In this document: one piece after another, positions 61,209-64,000 of the stretch
Position numbering within the stretch: the stretch's first letter is position 1
Layout: every line of letters starts with the position of its first letter
DNA from: Streptomyces camponoticapitis
GTDB lineage: Bacteria; Actinomycetota; Actinomycetes; Streptomycetales; Streptomycetaceae
Assembly (NCBI RefSeq): GCF_014646115.1
Contig: NZ_BMMV01000015.1
Coordinates: 1 to 64,000, forward strand
Reading direction: 5' to 3'
Length of the DNA: 64,000 bases
The notes under the pieces: model-generated
Databases searched by the model: none
The model's input: the letters and a program-made list of their open reading frames with translations, nothing else
Told to the model about the DNA's origin: nothing
Position numbers and translations under genes: made by a program

Positions 61209-62711
61209 GTGAAGGACAAGAACACCGAAGACCCCGAGCGCTCGGCTCTTTCGCGACGTCGTCTCGTCAAGTTCGCGGGCGTCGGTGCGACGCTCGCCGC
61301 GGCGGCCCCGATCGTGGGCGCCGGCGTCGCTTTCGGCAACGAGGACGACGACCGCAAGTCCGGCCACTCCGGTGACTCCCGCAGACGCTCCTGGCGCGCC
61401 GGTGACCACCACGTGCACTCGGAGTACAGCGGTTCGTTCGACACGACGAAGAACCCGCCCGTGTTCCAGAAGGGCGGCGACGCCGTCTACCCGATCGTGA
61501 CCAACGCGATCATGGCGAAGAACTTCGGCCTCAGCTGGGCCATGTGCACGGACCACGGCGGTCCGACGCACTCGAAGGTCAACCTTGAGCAGGCCTACCC
61601 CGACCTGCTGCGCTCGCGTGTGCTCGTTCCCGAGGTGCTCCAGTTCTGGGGCATGGAGTTCGACGCCCCGGCGCTCGACCACCACACGCTGATGATCCCG
61701 CACCACAGCGACGAGGCGCAGCAGCTGTTCGAGCTGGAGTCGCGCTTCGCCAAGCTCGACCCGTTCCCCGCCGACCCGGGCCGTGACACCGAGGCCAAGA
61801 TGGTGGAGTTCCTGAAGGCGGCGAAGGGCATGCCCCGCAAGCCGCTGGTCATCGCCCACCACGCCTCGCGCTCCGCGCCGGGCCTCGGCGTCTACGGCCA
61901 GGACACCCCCCGCGAGTTCCGCAACGGCAACGATGCCGCCCCCGACATCTACGTCGGCTTCGAGGGCGCCCCCGGCCACCAGGCGGGTCCGCTCAACGGC
62001 GGCGACCGCGGCGGGTACGGCAACTACCCGACCCACGGCGGCTTCGACCAGATGACCGCGCGTGTCGGCGGTCTGTGGGACGCGCTGCTCGGTGAGGGCC
62101 GGCGCTGGTGGATCACCGCGACGTCCGACTCGCACGTGCACTGGACGCGCGGCGGCTCCGACTTCTGGCCGGGCGAGTACAGCAAGACCCACGTGCTGGC
62201 GCGCCAGGACTACGCCGACATCATGGACGGTCTGCGCAACGGCCGGATCTGGGTCGGCACCGGCGACCTCATCCGGACCCTGGACGTCACGGCGAGCAAC
62301 CGTGGCAACGAGGCGGCCGTCGGCGAGTCGATCACGATCGACAACCGGGGCCGTACGGACGTCGAGATCGAGATCAGGTTCCGCCCGCTGAACGGCGAGA
62401 ACGCCAACGGTGACCGTCCCGAGGTGCGTCGTGTCGACCTGATCACCGGCAAGATCACGGGCAAGAGCGACGACCGCGACTCCGACACCAACCCGACCAC
62501 CAAGGTCGTGGCGCGGTTCGGCAAGCGCGACTGGCGCAAGCAGGGCGACGAGTACGTCATCAAGCACACCCTGCGCGACGTGGACAGCGACATGTACGCC
62601 CGTGTCCGCGGCACCAGCACGGACGAGGCCGAGCCGCTGGCGGACGGCCTGGAGAGCCCGTGGGACGACCTGTGGTTCTACTCGAACCCGGTCTTCGTCA
62701 AGGTCCGCTAG
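61209..62711 (+). CDS. Tat-exported PHP-type metallohydrolase-like protein
   Basis: The 500-residue protein has a Tat signal (SRRRLVKFAGVGATLAAAAP, twin Arg at 16-17). It has PHP-like metal motifs GDHHVHSEYSG, CTDHGG, VIAHHASRSAPG and TSDSHVHWTRGG. A C-terminal beta domain (about 350-500) follows. It probably hydrolyses an extracellular phosphoester; the substrate is unknown. The start is GTG at 61209. Confidence 0.82.
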   Translation: MKDKNTEDPERSALSRRRLVKFAGVGATLAAAAPIVGAGVAFGNEDDDRKSGHSGDSRRRSWRAGDHHVHSEYSGSFDTTKNPPVFQKGGDAVYPIVTNAIMAKNFGLSWAMCTDHGGPTHSKVNLEQAYPDLLRSRVLVPEVLQFWGMEFDAPALDHHTLMIPHHSDEAQQLFELESRFAKLDPFPADPGRDTEAKMVEFLKAAKGMPRKPLVIAHHASRSAPGLGVYGQDTPREFRNGNDAAPDIYVGFEGAPGHQAGPLNGGDRGGYGNYPTHGGFDQMTARVGGLWDALLGEGRRWWITATSDSHVHWTRGGSDFWPGEYSKTHVLARQDYADIMDGLRNGRIWVGTGDLIRTLDVTASNRGNEAAVGESITIDNRGRTDVEIEIRFRPLNGENANGDRPEVRRVDLITGKITGKSDDRDSDTNPTTKVVARFGKRDWRKQGDEYVIKHTLRDVDSDMYARVRGTSTDEAEPLADGLESPWDDLWFYSNPVFVKVR

Positions 62712-62752
62712 TCGGCGGAGGCGTCTGACACATCGGTCGCCTGACGGGTTCA

Positions 62753-62794
62753 CCGATCGCCGGACGGGCGGATCTCAGCCCGTCCGGCGATCGG
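62753..62794. terminator. Bidirectional terminator hairpin, copy of a dispersed element
   Basis: A perfect 17-bp stem (62753-62769 with 62778-62794; core CGCCGGACGGGC) has the loop GGATCTCA. The TCA at 62775-62777 in that loop is the stop codon of the minus-strand PucR-type gene. It separates convergent genes and resembles the element at 33969-34004. Confidence 0.75.
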
Positions 62795-64000
62795 CGTCGG
62801 GCGAGGCCGGATCCGGCCCGCGCGTCAACCCGTGGAGCCGCAGGGCCAGTTGGATCTCCAGCGAGCGGGCCGGGGAGTTCCAGTCCTGGCCCAGCAGCCG
62901 GCCGACCCGTTCCAGCCGCTGCACCACCGTGTTCACATGGACGTGCAGCGCGGTCTTGGTCCGGGTGAGGCTCGCCCCCTCGGCGAAGTACGCGTCGAGC
63001 GTCCCCACCAGGTCGGTGCCGCGCTCGGTGTCGTAGTCGAGTACGGGGCCGAGCGTGGCGTGTACGTAACCGCCGAGGTCCGGCCGGTCGCCCAGCAGGA
63101 CGCCCACGAAGCCGAGGTCGTCGGTCGCCCCGCCGTGCCCGGTGTGGCCCAGTGCGCGCAGGGCGGAGAGACAGCGGCCCGCCTCGGTGTGGGCGGTGGG
63201 CAGTTCTGCGGGGCCGGCGGCCGGGCCCCCGGCGCCGACGGTGACCGGGGAGCCGACCGCCTGGCCGAGTTCGGCGGCGAGCCTGCGCGCGCTGGGCCCG
63301 GGGGTGTCGGTCGGCGCGACCAGCACCACGTGTCCCTGGTGGATACCGGCCAGCCCCTTGCCCGCCTGCGCGTGCCTGGCGGCCACGGCCAGCAGACGGT
63401 GCCGGTCCGCCGTCTCGCTGTCCGCGACGAACACGCAGTGTCTGCGGGCCAGATTGACACCCAGCCGCCGTGCCCGCGCCGACAGCGCGCCCGGATCGCC
63501 GGAGCGCGCGAGCAGGTCGCCGAGCAGTTCACCGCGTACCCGGTCCTCTGCCTCGGCGACCGAGCGGCGCAGCAGCAGAAGCAGCGCCGTGACGACCCCG
63601 GCGCGTTCGAACAGGAGCCGGTCGACGTCCGCGAGGTCCGTGTGCCCGGTGAGGGCGATGCTGCCGAGGAGTTCGGGACCGGCCAGGACTGCGCAGACCC
63701 AGGTGCCGTTCAGGGGGACCGCCCGGCCGCTCGCCCGGGAGGCGGCGACGGCCGGGGCCGGTGGAGCGAGCGACTCGGCCCGGGCGCGGGCGAGTTCGGC
63801 GCCGTCCGCGTCGTGGATGAGGATTCCGCCGTCGAGGATGTCGGCGATGGCCTCGGCCACGTCGTCGGCTCCGCCGCCCCGCAGGACGAGGTCGGTGAGC
63901 TGGTCGTGCGCCTGCTCGGCGCGGCGCATCTCGCCGCTGTGCGTTCTGATCGTCTCCGAGGCCGAGTTGAGGTCGACCAGCGCGGCCCTGGTCTCCTCCA
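62775..64000 (-). CDS. PucR/CdaR-family transcriptional regulator, 5' end outside the window
   Basis: At least 408 residues are present. The visible part starts in a region reading ETRAALVDLNSASETIRTHS (helical), continues with a GAF/PAS-like sensor and a GGDEF-like middle, and ends with the PucR C-terminal helix-turn-helix TRTKTALHVHVNTVVQRLER. The frame is open to base 64000, so the start lies beyond the right edge; the ATG at 63929 is internal. Such regulators respond to purine or other metabolites. Confidence 0.85.
   Translation of the reverse strand, partial: EETRAALVDLNSASETIRTHSGEMRRAEQAHDQLTDLVLRGGGADDVAEAIADILDGGILIHDADGAELARARAESLAPPAPAVAASRASGRAVPLNGTWVCAVLAGPELLGSIALTGHTDLADVDRLLFERAGVVTALLLLLRRSVAEAEDRVRGELLGDLLARSGDPGALSARARRLGVNLARRHCVFVADSETADRHRLLAVAARHAQAGKGLAGIHQGHVVLVAPTDTPGPSARRLAAELGQAVGSPVTVGAGGPAAGPAELPTAHTEAGRCLSALRALGHTGHGGATDDLGFVGVLLGDRPDLGGYVHATLGPVLDYDTERGTDLVGTLDAYFAEGASLTRTKTALHVHVNTVVQRLERVGRLLGQDWNSPARSLEIQLALRLHGLTRGPDPASPDADRRTG

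Overview
The window looks like a chromosomal segment of Streptomyces or a close relative. Coding DNA is very GC-rich with G/C in third positions, GTG starts are common and a few genes start with TTG, and neighbouring genes overlap by ATGA/GTGA. Families typical of streptomycetes recur: ROK repressors, SpoIIE/HATPase signalling proteins, TerD, LVIVD/DUF305, FemX and MurJ-like proteins, PucR-type regulators and Tat-exported hydrolases. I see no tRNA, rRNA, CRISPR array, phage module or complete insertion sequence.

Layout. (1) 1-10.6 kb is a divergent sugar-utilisation cluster. The minus arm holds an MDR dehydrogenase, a TIM-barrel sugar isomerase and two six-hairpin glycosidases; the last is cut at the left edge, apparently by an IS5-type element inserted at CTAG. 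The plus arm holds a sugar-binding lipoprotein, two ABC permeases, a ROK repressor and a Gfo/Idh/MocA oxidoreductase. Their shared 210-bp control region carries repeated operator-like motifs. (2) 10.6-23.4 kb is an accessory, partly decayed region. It holds an Hsp31/DJ-1-type protein, an ABC-2-like membrane protein, two SpoIIE-type proteins (one with a degraded phosphatase site but an intact ATPase domain), an acetoacetate-decarboxylase-like protein, an unrecognised secreted protein and a DUF2231-Rieske fusion. It also holds a frameshifted recombinase remnant, a frameshifted Imm21 immunity gene, an IS5-type transposase tail and very long perfect hairpins. (3) 23.4-38.9 kb is mostly housekeeping and miscellaneous: a TetR gene with its own palindromic operator, LVIVD and DUF305 exported proteins, FprA-type reductase, aldo/keto reductase, Asp-box propeller, uracil-DNA glycosylase, BadF-type kinase, CbiX-like protein, lactonase, a deletion scar joining a truncated SDR gene to a truncated TetR gene, ABM and HAD proteins, a PhnB-like protein and a double-Mop protein. 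(4) 38.9-42.5 kb is the efeO-efeB-efeU iron/haem uptake operon behind an iron-box-like site. (5) 42.4-48.4 kb has a cold-shock-like protein, a BrkB-type membrane protein, and a sugar-acid module (IlvD/Edd dehydratase, zinc sugar dehydrogenase, Tat-exported glycosidase). (6) 48.5-53.7 kb has TerD, a HATPase regulator and a three-subunit PaoABC-type molybdenum aldehyde oxidoreductase. (7) 53.8-61.1 kb is an envelope module: femX, murJ, response regulator, histidine kinase and lipoprotein genes form one tight minus-strand operon, with an L,D-transpeptidase divergent from it. (8) 61.2-64 kb has a Tat-exported PHP-like protein and the 3' part of a PucR-type regulator running off the right edge.

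Starts were chosen from ribosome-binding sites and family N-termini. Where no SD is visible and a -10-like hexamer lies 7-9 bases before the start (ung, the CbiX-like gene), leaderless transcription is suggested. No similarity search was run; all family names come from motif recognition.
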